The notes: a model not told the origin generated them from the sequence alone. 33,853 nt of DNA from Bacteroidia bacterium (GCA_040880525.1 JBBDIG010000023.1:1-33853); one strand, 5' to 3'. Positions 1 to 8,195 are shown, counted from the stretch's first letter. Program-made: numbers and translations.

Positions 1-180
1 TAAAGCATTTACTGTTTGTCCTAAAAATCCTCTAACCCTGCCTTCATATTCAGAACCATCAGCATTAAATAAATTACCTCCTTCATAAGTTAAAGTTTGT
101 TTTCTCCCAAGACCTAAAAATCCTGCACGATGTTCAATCTTAACTGTATCTCCAAATGGATCACTAAACCAAATCGGATT
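1..180 (-). pseudogene. Out-of-frame Rhs C-terminal tip, continues off left edge
   Basis: Reading the minus strand from 180 down to 1 gives 60 uninterrupted codons that begin NPIWFSDPFGDTVKIEH. This is what should follow an Rhs core ending in 'MQGN'. The visible frame upstream instead reads MQGNQSDLV and stops. The segment after DPFGDT would be the variable, strain-specific tip of an Rhs polymorphic toxin, and it is visibly more AT-rich than the core, as such tips usually are. No toxin family can be recognised in the roughly 50 tip residues available. The gene continues outside the window. Confidence 0.7.
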
Positions 181-1045
181 GATTGCCTTGCATAATAGCA
201 TACGGACTTATAGAAGGGTTTGGCTTAGGGTCTAAATTCCAGCGGTGATCCACACGGGGATTATATTCCCAAAAAAGTGCAGTGTAATGATTTCCAGCCC
301 CTGCAATCTCATCAACCTTTTCTTGTGTGTTATAGCCATAACGATAAGACCCAGAGGTATATTGGCGGTCTTCCATTACCATCCCAAACGGATAGTAATT
401 AGCATACATCTCCAATACAGCCGTAAAGTCGGATGGGCTGGCGGTAGAAGCAGGTAACTTTCGGTCTGCTACAACAGCGCGCACGTTCCCTAAGTGGTCT
501 TTCAATTCGTATTCCCTTTTGTTCAGTTCCCGGGTATAGGTGTTTCCAGTAACAGCAGAGAGATCACGGGTAATATTCGCGCGGTAAATCCCCAAGCGAT
601 CACTGCCGTAGAGCGGTATTTCAGTAAGCTGCTGCTGGTTGTCATTCACCAACTCATAGTTGGCCAGTATATTCCCGGATGCATCGCGCACATACCATGT
701 GGTGGTAGTACCGCTTTCCGTCTGCACGCTTTTCTTTACGCGGTTGCCCATTGCATCGTATGTAAACGTGATAACATCGGTATAGGTGGCAGTGCTGTTT
801 ACATTTAATACAGTAGCTACTTTGCCATATACATTCCAAGTGGTAGTAATTCCTTCTTGCACGTCTTCAATTAAATTTCCAATAGCGTCATAACGATAAT
901 TCGTGGTGGCCTGGCCCGAGGAGATTTCCTGGATACTGATAGCTTCTTCTACCTCAATTATCGCAGCCTGCATTCGTGTTTTGGTATCCTGGATTATGAT
1001 TTTTCTGACATCCCGCAGAAAAGAATTGGCGAACTCAACCTTCAT
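164..1045 (-). CDS. Chimeric ORF: RelE/ParE-like toxin N-terminus joined to Rhs core
   Basis: The 293-residue ORF has two unrelated parts. Residues 1 to ~41, starting MKVEFANSFLRDVRK, look like the N-terminus of a RelE/ParE-family toxin. From about residue 42 the protein is Rhs/YD-repeat sequence: YRYDAIGN, TYDAMGNRVKK, YELKDHLGNVRAVV, YYPFGMVM, YRYGYNTQEKVDEI and the variant core RWNLDPKPNPSISPYA. Its ATG overlaps the antitoxin stop by 4 bp (1042-1045), the normal geometry of a toxin-antitoxin operon. The ORF ends early because of a 4-bp tandem duplication at about 177-185; the other frame continues the Rhs protein to the left edge. A complete Rhs protein would have far more YD repeats upstream, so this is a 5'-truncated fragment. 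I infer it is not a working toxin of either kind, although it may be transcribed from the antitoxin promoter. Confidence 0.8.
   Translation of the reverse strand: MKVEFANSFLRDVRKIIIQDTKTRMQAAIIEVEEAISIQEISSGQATTNYRYDAIGNLIEDVQEGITTTWNVYGKVATVLNVNSTATYTDVITFTYDAMGNRVKKSVQTESGTTTTWYVRDASGNILANYELVNDNQQQLTEIPLYGSDRLGIYRANITRDLSAVTGNTYTRELNKREYELKDHLGNVRAVVADRKLPASTASPSDFTAVLEMYANYYPFGMVMEDRQYTSGSYRYGYNTQEKVDEIAGAGNHYTALFWEYNPRVDHRWNLDPKPNPSISPYAIMQGNQSDLV
923..1045 (-). pseudogene. Truncated RelE/ParE-family toxin N-terminus
   Basis: About 41 codons resemble the start of a RelE/ParE-type mRNA interferase: an initial beta strand (MKVEFANSF) followed by a Lys/Arg-rich helical hairpin ending EEAISIQEI. 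The family is usually about 85-100 residues, with the catalytic Arg/His/Tyr residues in the second half. That half is absent here, replaced by Rhs sequence from about position 922. It follows the antitoxin gene with a 4-bp overlap. The family call rests on sequence character and operon position, not on an alignment. Confidence 0.6.
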
Positions 1046-1239
1046 TTTAAGGCATCCAATATATCCTTGCGATCCACTTTAGCACTCTTTAGTCCTGCAT
1101 CAATAGCTTTGGAAAAAAGCTCATCTTCCGCTTCCTCCAACGATAATACTTTGAAACCTATCTTCTCTGCAAGTTTCAATAAGAGTTCTTTATCGTCCCT
1201 GGAGTCCGTTTTAATAACACTGAATTCTGACATATCCAT
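1042..1239 (-). CDS. Antitoxin of a broken RelE/ParE-type toxin-antitoxin pair
   Basis: This is a 65-residue acidic/amphipathic protein. Its pattern, a short N-terminal segment, a central KLAEKIGFKVLSLEEAEDE helix and a C-terminal VDRKDILDAL tail, is typical of small Bacteroidota antitoxins encoded directly upstream of a RelE-like toxin. The stop overlaps the toxin start (1042-1045). Two in-frame Met codons (residues 1 and 3) could start it. No DNA-binding motif is obvious. It would neutralise the toxin by binding it, but the adjacent toxin is truncated, so it is either an orphan or protects against a homologue elsewhere. Homology was not tested. Confidence 0.65.
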   Translation of the reverse strand: MDMSEFSVIKTDSRDDKELLLKLAEKIGFKVLSLEEAEDELFSKAIDAGLKSAKVDRKDILDALK

Positions 1240-1316
1240 TCATTTTATAATAGCAGCCAATTTACATCAATTTTCAAGCATAAAAATAAACGGGAGATCA
1301 CCTGCCTCTGCTGCAA

Positions 1317-1459
1317 TAATGCAGGTCCCAATTATTTTGGGACAAGCCCGGATACGGGTTACAGCCCATGGTGATGAGGCGTTGGCAACGGTCGCAAGCC
1401 AGAAAGCCGCAGTATTCCGCTGGCGCGGAATTGTCCGGTAATAAATCGGACCTGCATTA
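1317..1459. repeat. 143-bp multi-hairpin element with 12-bp terminal inverted repeats
   Basis: TAATGCAGGTCC at 1317-1328 is the exact reverse complement of 1448-1459. Inside are further perfect stems: 1325-1331 with 1337-1343 (7 bp, 5-nt loop), 1347-1350 with 1355-1358 (4 bp, 4-nt loop, extendable by a G-T and an A-T pair) and 1414-1420 with 1425-1431 (7 bp, 4-nt loop). It is more GC-rich than the flanking intergenic DNA. I see no target-site duplication. It could be a MITE- or REP-like dispersed element or a structured RNA. It sits next to the disrupted toxin-antitoxin/Rhs locus, which fits an unstable region. Confidence 0.5.
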
Positions 1460-1627
1460 ACCGCTCTTAGGTGGTACGATTTTAATCAAAACCTGGATTA
1501 TAAATAAATTATCGTTTAATTTTCCCTCAAAAAACATCAACACTCAACAAATCAATGCAACAGCAGAAGAGAACGTTTTGGAAAGATAATTTGTATCATA
1601 GGAAAAGAACCGGACGTTCTTTCCCTA

Positions 1628-1655
1628 TTTGCTGCAAAATATTTGTCTTAAATTG
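1628..1655 (+). promoter_or_regulatory. Candidate Bacteroidota-type promoter of the VCBS gene
   Basis: TTTG at 1628-1631 is followed after 17 bp by TAAATTG at 1649-1655. This is close to the Bacteroidota consensus TTTG-N(17-23)-TAnnTTTG, but the -7 element is one T short. It lies about 17 bp before the ATG at 1672. Confidence 0.35.
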
Positions 1656-1671
1656 TACCCATAAATATTGA

Positions 1672-4020
1672 ATGATGAAGTATTACTTACTCTCTGTCGT
1701 TGCCATTCTCTTCACCTGTTCTGCAACCGCTCAGCAGGTGAAGCTCTACCCAAGTGTTACTCCGAAGATCGTATCAGGTTCAAACCACGACACACTCTAT
1801 AATCCCTTTGCCGGGGGGCTGGTTGGTCCGCAATTCTCCAATATTGACATGAACTTCGATGGAAAGCAGGATCTTCTGGTATTCGATATTTCAGGAAACC
1901 AGATACTGCCTTTTATTGACGAGGGAGAGCGGGGGGAAATGTCCTTTCGCTACCGCCAGGATTATGCAGACTTCTTTCCACCTGCGCGTAATTTCATGCT
2001 GCTGGCCGACTATAACAATGACGGCTTGCCTGATTTCTTTACTTATTCACGCCTCGGCAGCGGCATGGAGATCTGGGAAAATACTTCTGAAAATGATCAG
2101 CTTTCATTTGAATTGCGCACGCCACAGGTGCTGTTTCCACACAATAATTATGAAACCAACGTTTTCATCGGGAACACGGATTTACCCGCGCTGACGGATG
2201 TGGATGGAGATGGCAGGCTGGATATTCTGAACTTCGGAACGCTGGGCGGATATGTATATTACTACCGCAATGTTTCATTAAATCCTGACAGCCTGAGGTT
2301 TTGCCTCATGGATGAGTGCTTCGGAAAATGGCTGGAAAGCTCCACCACCAACGCTCCGATCCTCGGTATCAGTTGCGGCCCGCGAGATACGAACTGCAAC
2401 AGATTGCGTTTAGAAGATCCGGATGAAGGACAAAATAAAAAACATGCCGGCTCCACGCTCCTTGCGCTGGATATGGATGGCGACAATGATAAAGACCTTG
2501 TGGTGGGAGATATCAGTTACCCAAACCTCATTTTGTATACCAACGGCACTAAAGAACTTAACAATGGAGGAGTGGATACTTTCATTTCGTATGATACGGC
2601 TTTCCCGGCCTCTACCGTGCCGGTAGATATTTTCTATTCGCCCGCAGCCTTTTATGTTGATGTAAACGGAGACGGCATCAGGGATATGGTTTCCGCGCCC
2701 TTCGAACCAAGAGCTGGGAAAAAACTGAACCAGGTGTGGCTCTATCTGAACAACGGTGCCGACAACAATCCCGACTTTGAATTCAAAACCAGCAGATTCC
2801 TTCAGGAGGAGATGCTGGACCTGGGAAGCAAGACGGCACCGGTATTTGTGGATATTGACGCAGACGGAGACATGGACCTGATTGTGGCTACCGCAGGAGA
2901 GTACATGGAAAATTTCAATATGGCAGACCGGCTTGTGCTCTATGAGAATATCGGGTCGGCCACCGATCCGATATACGTACTCAAGGACGATGATTATCTT
3001 TCTTTAAAACAGCAGGGACATTCTGATCTGCGACCGGCTTTCGGAGATATTAATGGTGATAATTCGTCAGACCTGCTCATCGGCACGCGCTTCGGAAATT
3101 TCATCTATTATGAAAATACCGCAGAAGCTGGAAACCCAATGGAGTTTACCTTCAAGACAAATGATTTCAAAAATATGGGGAGCGACATTGGATATATAAC
3201 GGCTCCATTTATTTATGATTTAAATGGCGATGGAAAAAATGACCTGATCATTGGAGAAGCCGGAGGCAACATAAATTATTACCAGAATACTGGCCAAACC
3301 GGAAATCCTTCTTATACTTTGATTACCGAAACGCTTGGGAATATTCACACCAACTCCTTTTTCTACACCTATGATTATGATACCTCCGGAAATATCATTG
3401 ACTCCACAATTGTTATGGAATCTACCGGAGCATCTGCGCCTGTAATTGCCGATTTTAACGGAGACGGAACGCCTGAACTGGTGAGCGGATCGCTGAACGG
3501 CAAAATATTCTTTTTTGAAGTTGGCGCTGATCCCAACGCTGAATGGCAGGAACTGGATACCGTATTTTATAATTACATTTTAGAGCGGGGCGTAAACAGA
3601 AAACTTGGGTATTTCTCTACCGTTACCACAGCTTCCATTAATAAGGATTCATTGCCTGACCTGATCGTGGGCAGCGAGCGGGGCGGCCTCGTATTCTTCA
3701 GCAGTATAGACGAGGGGCTGGACTCCTCCGGGTCTGTAGGAATTACACCAAAACCCGCAGCAACCATTCAGGTGCGGGTATTCCCCAATCCTGCGCAGGA
3801 TGAATTGAATCTCTCCATCAGCAACCCTTCTTCGGCTGCCAATTATCATGTAGAAATGATCGGATTGACCGGACAAACGGTTTATCTTAATAATTTGGAA
3901 AACGGCAGGAATTCCATTATTATTCCTACCGATGATTTGCCACGTGGCATTTACTTATTGCGAATTACTGACAGGAACAGCAGTGTTCATTACACAACTC
4001 AAAAGGTTGTTTTGCGATAA
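1672..4020 (+). CDS. Secreted VCBS/FG-GAP repeat protein with T9SS sorting domain
   Basis: This 782-residue protein starts with a Sec signal peptide (MMKYYLLSVVAILFTCSATAQ). The body carries about ten calcium-binding-like aspartate loops of the FG-GAP/VCBS type, e.g. DMNFDGKQD, DYNNDGLPD, DVDGDGRLD, DMDGDNDKD, DVNGDGIRD, DIDADGDMD, DINGDNSSD, DLNGDGKND and DFNGDGTPE. Repeats of this kind form a beta-propeller. The last ~75 residues are a type A T9SS sorting domain: VRVFPNPAQDELNLSIS, then a GLTGQ segment and PRGIYLLRI. It should therefore cross the outer membrane by T9SS and stay surface-attached or be released. No enzymatic domain is visible, so the role is probably binding or adhesion. It is a single gene with its own terminator. 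Confidence 0.88.
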   Translation: MMKYYLLSVVAILFTCSATAQQVKLYPSVTPKIVSGSNHDTLYNPFAGGLVGPQFSNIDMNFDGKQDLLVFDISGNQILPFIDEGERGEMSFRYRQDYADFFPPARNFMLLADYNNDGLPDFFTYSRLGSGMEIWENTSENDQLSFELRTPQVLFPHNNYETNVFIGNTDLPALTDVDGDGRLDILNFGTLGGYVYYYRNVSLNPDSLRFCLMDECFGKWLESSTTNAPILGISCGPRDTNCNRLRLEDPDEGQNKKHAGSTLLALDMDGDNDKDLVVGDISYPNLILYTNGTKELNNGGVDTFISYDTAFPASTVPVDIFYSPAAFYVDVNGDGIRDMVSAPFEPRAGKKLNQVWLYLNNGADNNPDFEFKTSRFLQEEMLDLGSKTAPVFVDIDADGDMDLIVATAGEYMENFNMADRLVLYENIGSATDPIYVLKDDDYLSLKQQGHSDLRPAFGDINGDNSSDLLIGTRFGNFIYYENTAEAGNPMEFTFKTNDFKNMGSDIGYITAPFIYDLNGDGKNDLIIGEAGGNINYYQNTGQTGNPSYTLITETLGNIHTNSFFYTYDYDTSGNIIDSTIVMESTGASAPVIADFNGDGTPELVSGSLNGKIFFFEVGADPNAEWQELDTVFYNYILERGVNRKLGYFSTVTTASINKDSLPDLIVGSERGGLVFFSSIDEGLDSSGSVGITPKPAATIQVRVFPNPAQDELNLSISNPSSAANYHVEMIGLTGQTVYLNNLENGRNSIIIPTDDLPRGIYLLRITDRNSSVHYTTQKVVLR

Positions 4021-4049
4021 CTATTTCACGTTCATTTTTTCTATATGTT

Positions 4050-4082
4050 AAAGCCGGGATTTTAAAAAGTCCCGGCTTTTTT
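4050..4082 (+). terminator. Rho-independent terminator after the VCBS gene
   Basis: A perfect 10-bp stem (4050-4059 with 4070-4079; arms AAAGCCGGGA and TCCCGGCTTT) with a 10-nt A/T-rich loop is followed by a run of T. It lies 30 bp after the VCBS stop and between two convergent genes. Confidence 0.85.
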
Positions 4083-4130
4083 AATTCTAAAAAAATAATT
4101 ACAGCTAATTATATAAATCTCAATTTCTCC

Positions 4131-4706
4131 TTATTCTTCCTGCTGAGCTTTTACTATTTCATTTATTGAAATGCCATCAATCAGCACGTCCTTCAGCACG
4201 GCCTCCCCGTTTTTAATTCTCACCAAAGCATACGTTTCTAAACTATCGTTCTGCTGGGAATCAATGTAGGCCAATTCCGCTGGGTAAGCCTTTGATTCCT
4301 CCATATAATACCTGTCAAATGGATACTGAACTGTCAATATATTTGTCGTATCTCCCGAAACAAACCACACTTTGGCTTTCAGGAAATCCTCGCTTTCATC
4401 AGGCTTTTCCTTTGATACCGAATTAATTTTAACAAAACCTTCCTCATCCGTTTTCAGAGAAAGATAAACGGATTCACCCGAAACCCAGTCGTCTTCATTT
4501 TGAACTCCCACGGTGTTCTCTGCAAAGTTCAGGGTAATGTACTTCCCTCTGAAAGGATCGGACGGATCAACCGGTGCTGTCCTGAATTTGTATTCAGTTC
4601 CCGTGCGCAATACGTTCTCCCGGTCCATAATCATTTTGGCAGGAACATAAATTTGCACCAGCGCAACCATTACAAAAACGATCATAATTATTTTTTTGCT
4701 ATTCAT
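4131..4706 (-). CDS. GDYXXLXY-family membrane-anchored protein
   Basis: I choose the ATG at 4706 (MNSKKIIMIVFVM): it gives a clean N-terminal membrane segment, has AGAGGAA just upstream, and overlaps the preceding gene's stop by 8 bp. That makes 191 residues. One TM helix spans about residues 5-22. The family motif is seen as DPFRGKYITLNF, where GKYITLNF matches G-D-Y-x-x-L-x-Y with conservative changes. The rest is a beta-rich soluble domain. The family is of unknown function and is usually encoded beside DUF2157 and DUF4401 membrane proteins. Here DUF2157 is the translationally coupled partner and no DUF4401 gene is present. Confidence 0.82.
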   Translation of the reverse strand: MNSKKIIMIVFVMVALVQIYVPAKMIMDRENVLRTGTEYKFRTAPVDPSDPFRGKYITLNFAENTVGVQNEDDWVSGESVYLSLKTDEEGFVKINSVSKEKPDESEDFLKAKVWFVSGDTTNILTVQYPFDRYYMEESKAYPAELAYIDSQQNDSLETYALVRIKNGEAVLKDVLIDGISINEIVKAQQEE

Positions 4707-5982
4707 TTGTTTTCCTCTTTTTAAGCATCCAATAGTTTGTTGCAAAAAACCCTGCTCCCACTGATACGAACAAAATTCCCCGCATTACAAAACTCAGGTC
4801 GGTGTCAAAAAACCGGCAAACCACCAACGCTGTAATTATCAGCAACCCATAATTTAATATTCCCAAATGGAACTTTTTCGCGCCATCCATAATTGTCAAA
4901 ATCCCAATGGTAAGAACATACAAATTGATCAATACCACGGCAAAAGGCAAAACCCCTCCAATTATAAAAGTGACGATAAACAGCATAAAAATAAATGCGA
5001 AGGGTTCATTTGCCTTTATCCTTTCCTTTTTGAAATTAATATAAAAAAGCCCCGCTGCCGCCAATGATAAAACCACAGAAGCATAAAATTCAGGCGCCAA
5101 TATTATTTCATTTAAAAGAAGATTCCTGCTTCGCAAATCTTCCCAAAACCCATCGAAGCTCAATATCAGCAGCAGAATAAGCGTGCCCGCTGAACCTAAT
5201 ACCCTGAAGCTGTTGTTCCGCGTTTTTTGCTGCCTGAAATATCCTGACATCCCAACCAGATAAAATACGCCAAACAGGCTCATATAGGCAATGAACATTA
5301 ATTCATCCGTATTTTTCGCCACGGTGCCAAGTGCAATGATCAGCGAAACCGGAAAAATCCAGTTGTGCATCACCATGAAATTGCTATCAGGCTGCTTTCC
5401 GTACAAATAATAATAATGCGGCAAAACGCCCGCAAACATTAGCCAGTACCAATAGGATTCGGTGGATGGATATGACCAATAATTGGTTTCGCAGGCGAAA
5501 TAAGTTATCCCGATAATATAAAGCAAAGAGGTAACGGAGGACTTCATTACGTAAACCAGCGGCAGGCACAGCAACATCCACGTCATCAGAAAGGAACTGA
5601 GGTTGCCGGGAATATTATAAATCTGGCTGACCAACGAAATGCTTGCCCCCACGGCAAAAAACAAAAAAGCCGTGCTGGCCTCTTTCCAGGCGGTGCTGTC
5701 CGGTTGTTTAATAAGGCTATAACCGCAAAGCACCTGGCCCGCAAGAAGCGGTAAAAAAGCAAACACCACCTTCACCGTTCTTGAAAATTCGTCCCAATTA
5801 TGAGCGATGATCAGGATAATTCCCAGCCCGACTAAAATAGCGCCCAGTATTCCAAAAACTATGAATAGCCGGTTGACGGATGAACTTTCCTTGCTATTAT
5901 AATAATCGCGGATTTTGTCTGCCGTTTCAGGTGTGATCACTTCCGCTTGCAGAAGCTCCGGCAGGCTTTTCAGTACACTCAT
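4699..5982 (-). CDS. DUF2157 polytopic membrane protein
   Basis: This 427-residue protein has a soluble N-terminus of about 40 residues (ELLQAEVITPETADKIRDYYNSKES) that fits the DUF2157 domain. A dozen or more hydrophobic helices follow, beginning LFIVFGILGAILVGLGIILI. The ATG at 5982 is the only sensible start. The function of the family is unknown. The gene overlaps the downstream GDYXXLXY gene by 8 bp, so the two products are probably made together and may form an inner-membrane complex; that last point is inference from linkage. Confidence 0.82.
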   Translation of the reverse strand: MSVLKSLPELLQAEVITPETADKIRDYYNSKESSSVNRLFIVFGILGAILVGLGIILIIAHNWDEFSRTVKVVFAFLPLLAGQVLCGYSLIKQPDSTAWKEASTAFLFFAVGASISLVSQIYNIPGNLSSFLMTWMLLCLPLVYVMKSSVTSLLYIIGITYFACETNYWSYPSTESYWYWLMFAGVLPHYYYLYGKQPDSNFMVMHNWIFPVSLIIALGTVAKNTDELMFIAYMSLFGVFYLVGMSGYFRQQKTRNNSFRVLGSAGTLILLLILSFDGFWEDLRSRNLLLNEIILAPEFYASVVLSLAAAGLFYINFKKERIKANEPFAFIFMLFIVTFIIGGVLPFAVVLINLYVLTIGILTIMDGAKKFHLGILNYGLLIITALVVCRFFDTDLSFVMRGILFVSVGAGFFATNYWMLKKRKTNE

Positions 5983-6221
5983 ATTTTTTTATATAATTCA
6001 AGGCATTAAGACTATTTCTGTCGGAAAATTATTCCTGTCAAATATGCGTATTTTTTAAAAGATCACAACACAGGCGGCCCGCAGCATTCCTGCCTCCTTT
6101 TCCGTTTGCCAGGCATTTTTTCAACCTTGAAGAAAGCTCAGTGTTAAGTTCACATCTGCATGAGCCGGAGACGAACTTCCGGGAAACATGCGATACATCT
6201 AACCCAAATAAATGCTGCGCA

Positions 6222-7631
6222 ATGGCAAGAGAAGTGAAAGTCCCGAAAATGGCTGAAGGTGCTGATTCGGCAACCGTAAGTGAAATCCTGGTGAAGGAAG
6301 GAGATACTGTGGAGAAAGAGCAGTCGCTGATTACCGTGGAATCTGACAAGGCTTCCCTGGAAGTGCCGTCTGACGCTGCCGGAAAGGTGAAAGAAATAAA
6401 AGTTGCTGAGGGAGATGAAATTTCTGTGGGGGATGTGATCCTGCTTCTGGAAGATGAAAATGGGGAGGATGGGGACAAGGAGGAAGATGAGGAAGAAACT
6501 CCGGAGGAAGACCAGAAAGAAAAGCCAGAGAAAAAAGAAAAAGAAAAGGAGGAGGAAAATGATAAAGAGGTAAAAGAGGAACCAAAGGAAAAGAAGGATA
6601 AAGATAAAAAAGAGGCTAAGCCGGAAAAAGAAGAATCATCGCAAGAAGAAGAAGAGAAAAATAAAGCTAAAGAGAAAGACAAGAAAGAAAAATCCAGTGA
6701 AGAGGAGAAACCGCAAGTAGAGGCGGAATCCAGGTCAGAAACTGATGAGGCCGCAGCAGGGCCTTCAGCGAGAAGGCTGGCGCGGGAACTTAGCGTGAAG
6801 CTGACGGAAATACGCGGCAGCGGACCGGAAGGACGAATCCTGGAAGATGATGTAAAAGCATTCGCCAGCGAAATTATATCGGGCCGGGCGACTGCCGCAC
6901 CTGAAAGCAGCTTGCCGGACTTCTCGCGATGGGGAAAGGTGGAGCGCAAGCCGCTCAGCGGAATCAGGAAAACAACGGCTCAGCACGTAGCCAGTGCCTG
7001 GCGACAGATCCCGCACGTTACGCATTTCGATGAAGCTGACGTTACAGGGCTGGAGAAATTCCGCGAAGATTATGGCGAGGAAGTAGCTAAAAAGGGAGGT
7101 AAACTCACGGTAACGGCCATTTTACTGAAGATCTCCGCAGTCGCTTTACAAGAATTCCCGGAATTTAACGCCAGCCTTGATATGCAGAAAAACGAGATGG
7201 TGCTGAAGCATTACATCCATATCGGGATTGCTGCAGATACGGAGAACGGGCTGTTGGTACCGGTAATCCGCGATGTGGACAAAAAGCCGGTAATTGATTT
7301 AGCCCTGGAACTTGACCAAATGGCTGAAAAGGCCCGGAACCAAAAGCTGACAAAGGAGGAGATGGAGGGCGGAAACTTCATCATCTCCAATCTTGGCGGC
7401 ATTGGCGGAACCAACTTCACGCCTATCATTTATCAGCCGCAGGTAGCTATTTTGGGCGTGAGCCGAACTGCAACAAAACCCGTTTGGCGCAACGAACAAT
7501 TCGAGCCGCGGCAAGTCCTTCCGCTTTCGCTCAGCTATGACCACAGGATGATTGATGGTGCAACTGCCGCCCGCTTCCTCCGCTGGATCTGCGAAGTGAT
7601 AGAAAAACCCTACAAAATGCTGCTGGAATGA
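6222..7631 (+). CDS. Dihydrolipoamide acyltransferase (E2) of a 2-oxoacid dehydrogenase complex
   Basis: The ATG at 6222 (MAREVKVPKMAEG) places the lipoyl domain at the N-terminus; the 27 residues upstream in the same frame do not belong to the family. The protein has 469 residues. The lipoyl domain is about 1-77, with the lipoylated lysine in ESDKASLEVP (K43). A linker at ~78-178 is almost entirely Lys, Glu and Asp. A peripheral subunit-binding domain (~181-216, PSARRLARE...GPEGRILEDDV) and a catalytic domain (~238-469) follow, ending with the active site YDHRMIDG (His441, Asp445). It transfers acyl groups to CoA, most likely acetyl in pyruvate dehydrogenase. No E1 or E3 gene is adjacent, so the substrate cannot be read from context. 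The charged linker replaces the usual Ala/Pro-rich one. Confidence 0.92.
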   Translation: MAREVKVPKMAEGADSATVSEILVKEGDTVEKEQSLITVESDKASLEVPSDAAGKVKEIKVAEGDEISVGDVILLLEDENGEDGDKEEDEEETPEEDQKEKPEKKEKEKEEENDKEVKEEPKEKKDKDKKEAKPEKEESSQEEEEKNKAKEKDKKEKSSEEEKPQVEAESRSETDEAAAGPSARRLARELSVKLTEIRGSGPEGRILEDDVKAFASEIISGRATAAPESSLPDFSRWGKVERKPLSGIRKTTAQHVASAWRQIPHVTHFDEADVTGLEKFREDYGEEVAKKGGKLTVTAILLKISAVALQEFPEFNASLDMQKNEMVLKHYIHIGIAADTENGLLVPVIRDVDKKPVIDLALELDQMAEKARNQKLTKEEMEGGNFIISNLGGIGGTNFTPIIYQPQVAILGVSRTATKPVWRNEQFEPRQVLPLSLSYDHRMIDGATAARFLRWICEVIEKPYKMLLE

Positions 7632-7748
7632 CTAAACCGGTTTTCCAGTTTCTTCTGAACTTCTTTTCCTTATCCTGAGCCGGCATCCTGCTCTTTAATG
7701 ACGGAATGCTGAAATTCGTCCTATGAAAAGCCGAAACTGCCTGCTTCA

Positions 7749-8195
7749 ATGAAATACAGCTATCTCCTCTTCGGACTTATCATGGGCTTGCTTCTCTTGC
7801 TTTTGCAAACGCTCCAGTATCGCGTTATGCTGCGCGATCTTTCACTGGAATTATATGGCGGTATCATAGCCATCATTTTTGCCGGCATCGGAATTCTTCT
7901 TGGCAGCGGCATTTTCAGGAAGAAGCACGAAAAAAATTCCCCTGCATCCGTAGCCCATCCTGACCGGGCGAAAATTGCAGCCTCCCAACTCAGTTCGCGG
8001 GAACTCCAGGTGCTGGAACTGATGGCAAGAGGATATACCAATCAGGAAATTGCAACGCAGCTTTTTGTTTCGCGAAATACCATTAAAACGCACACCTCAA
8101 ATATCTACAGCAAACTGGAGGTAAAACGCAGGACGCAGGCGGTACAGCGGGCTCAGGAAATGAACCTGATCACCTCACCCGTTGGGGTGAAATGA
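7749..8195 (+). CDS. Membrane-tethered LuxR-type transcription factor
   Basis: This 148-residue protein has two TM helices at the N-terminus (about 5-23 and 36-56) and a C-terminal LuxR/GerE helix-turn-helix. The HTH is clear: LSSRELQVLELMARGYTNQEI, then LFVSRNTIKTHTSNIYSKLEVKRRTQAV (residues ~81-130). There is no receiver or autoinducer-binding domain. The product should be a DNA-binding protein held at the inner membrane, perhaps responding to membrane state or released by proteolysis; that is inference. It is followed after 78 bp by a DUF4199 membrane protein, so the two probably form one unit. Confidence 0.85.
   Translation: MKYSYLLFGLIMGLLLLLLQTLQYRVMLRDLSLELYGGIIAIIFAGIGILLGSGIFRKKHEKNSPASVAHPDRAKIAASQLSSRELQVLELMARGYTNQEIATQLFVSRNTIKTHTSNIYSKLEVKRRTQAVQRAQEMNLITSPVGVK

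Larger units (their letters stand above)
1240..1671. other. 432-bp intergenic region
   Basis: This lies between the divergent antitoxin gene (minus) and the VCBS-repeat gene (plus). It contains the multi-hairpin element at 1317-1459, a 7-bp inverted repeat (1570-1576 with 1614-1620) and a candidate promoter at 1628-1655. The plus-strand reading frame crossing into 1441 has no recognisable protein character. Confidence 0.6.

Noticed and set aside
1365-1410. Hammerhead-ribozyme-like core (TGATGAG … GAAA) inside the hairpin element
   Set aside because: The invariant C before UGAUGA is a G here, an extra A precedes GAAA, and I could not build the required stem III and cleavage site.
6038-6949. 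303-residue Ser/Phe-rich ORF on the minus strand
   Set aside because: It is the antisense of the E2 gene; its Ser/Phe richness is simply the complement of the Lys/Glu codons of the linker.
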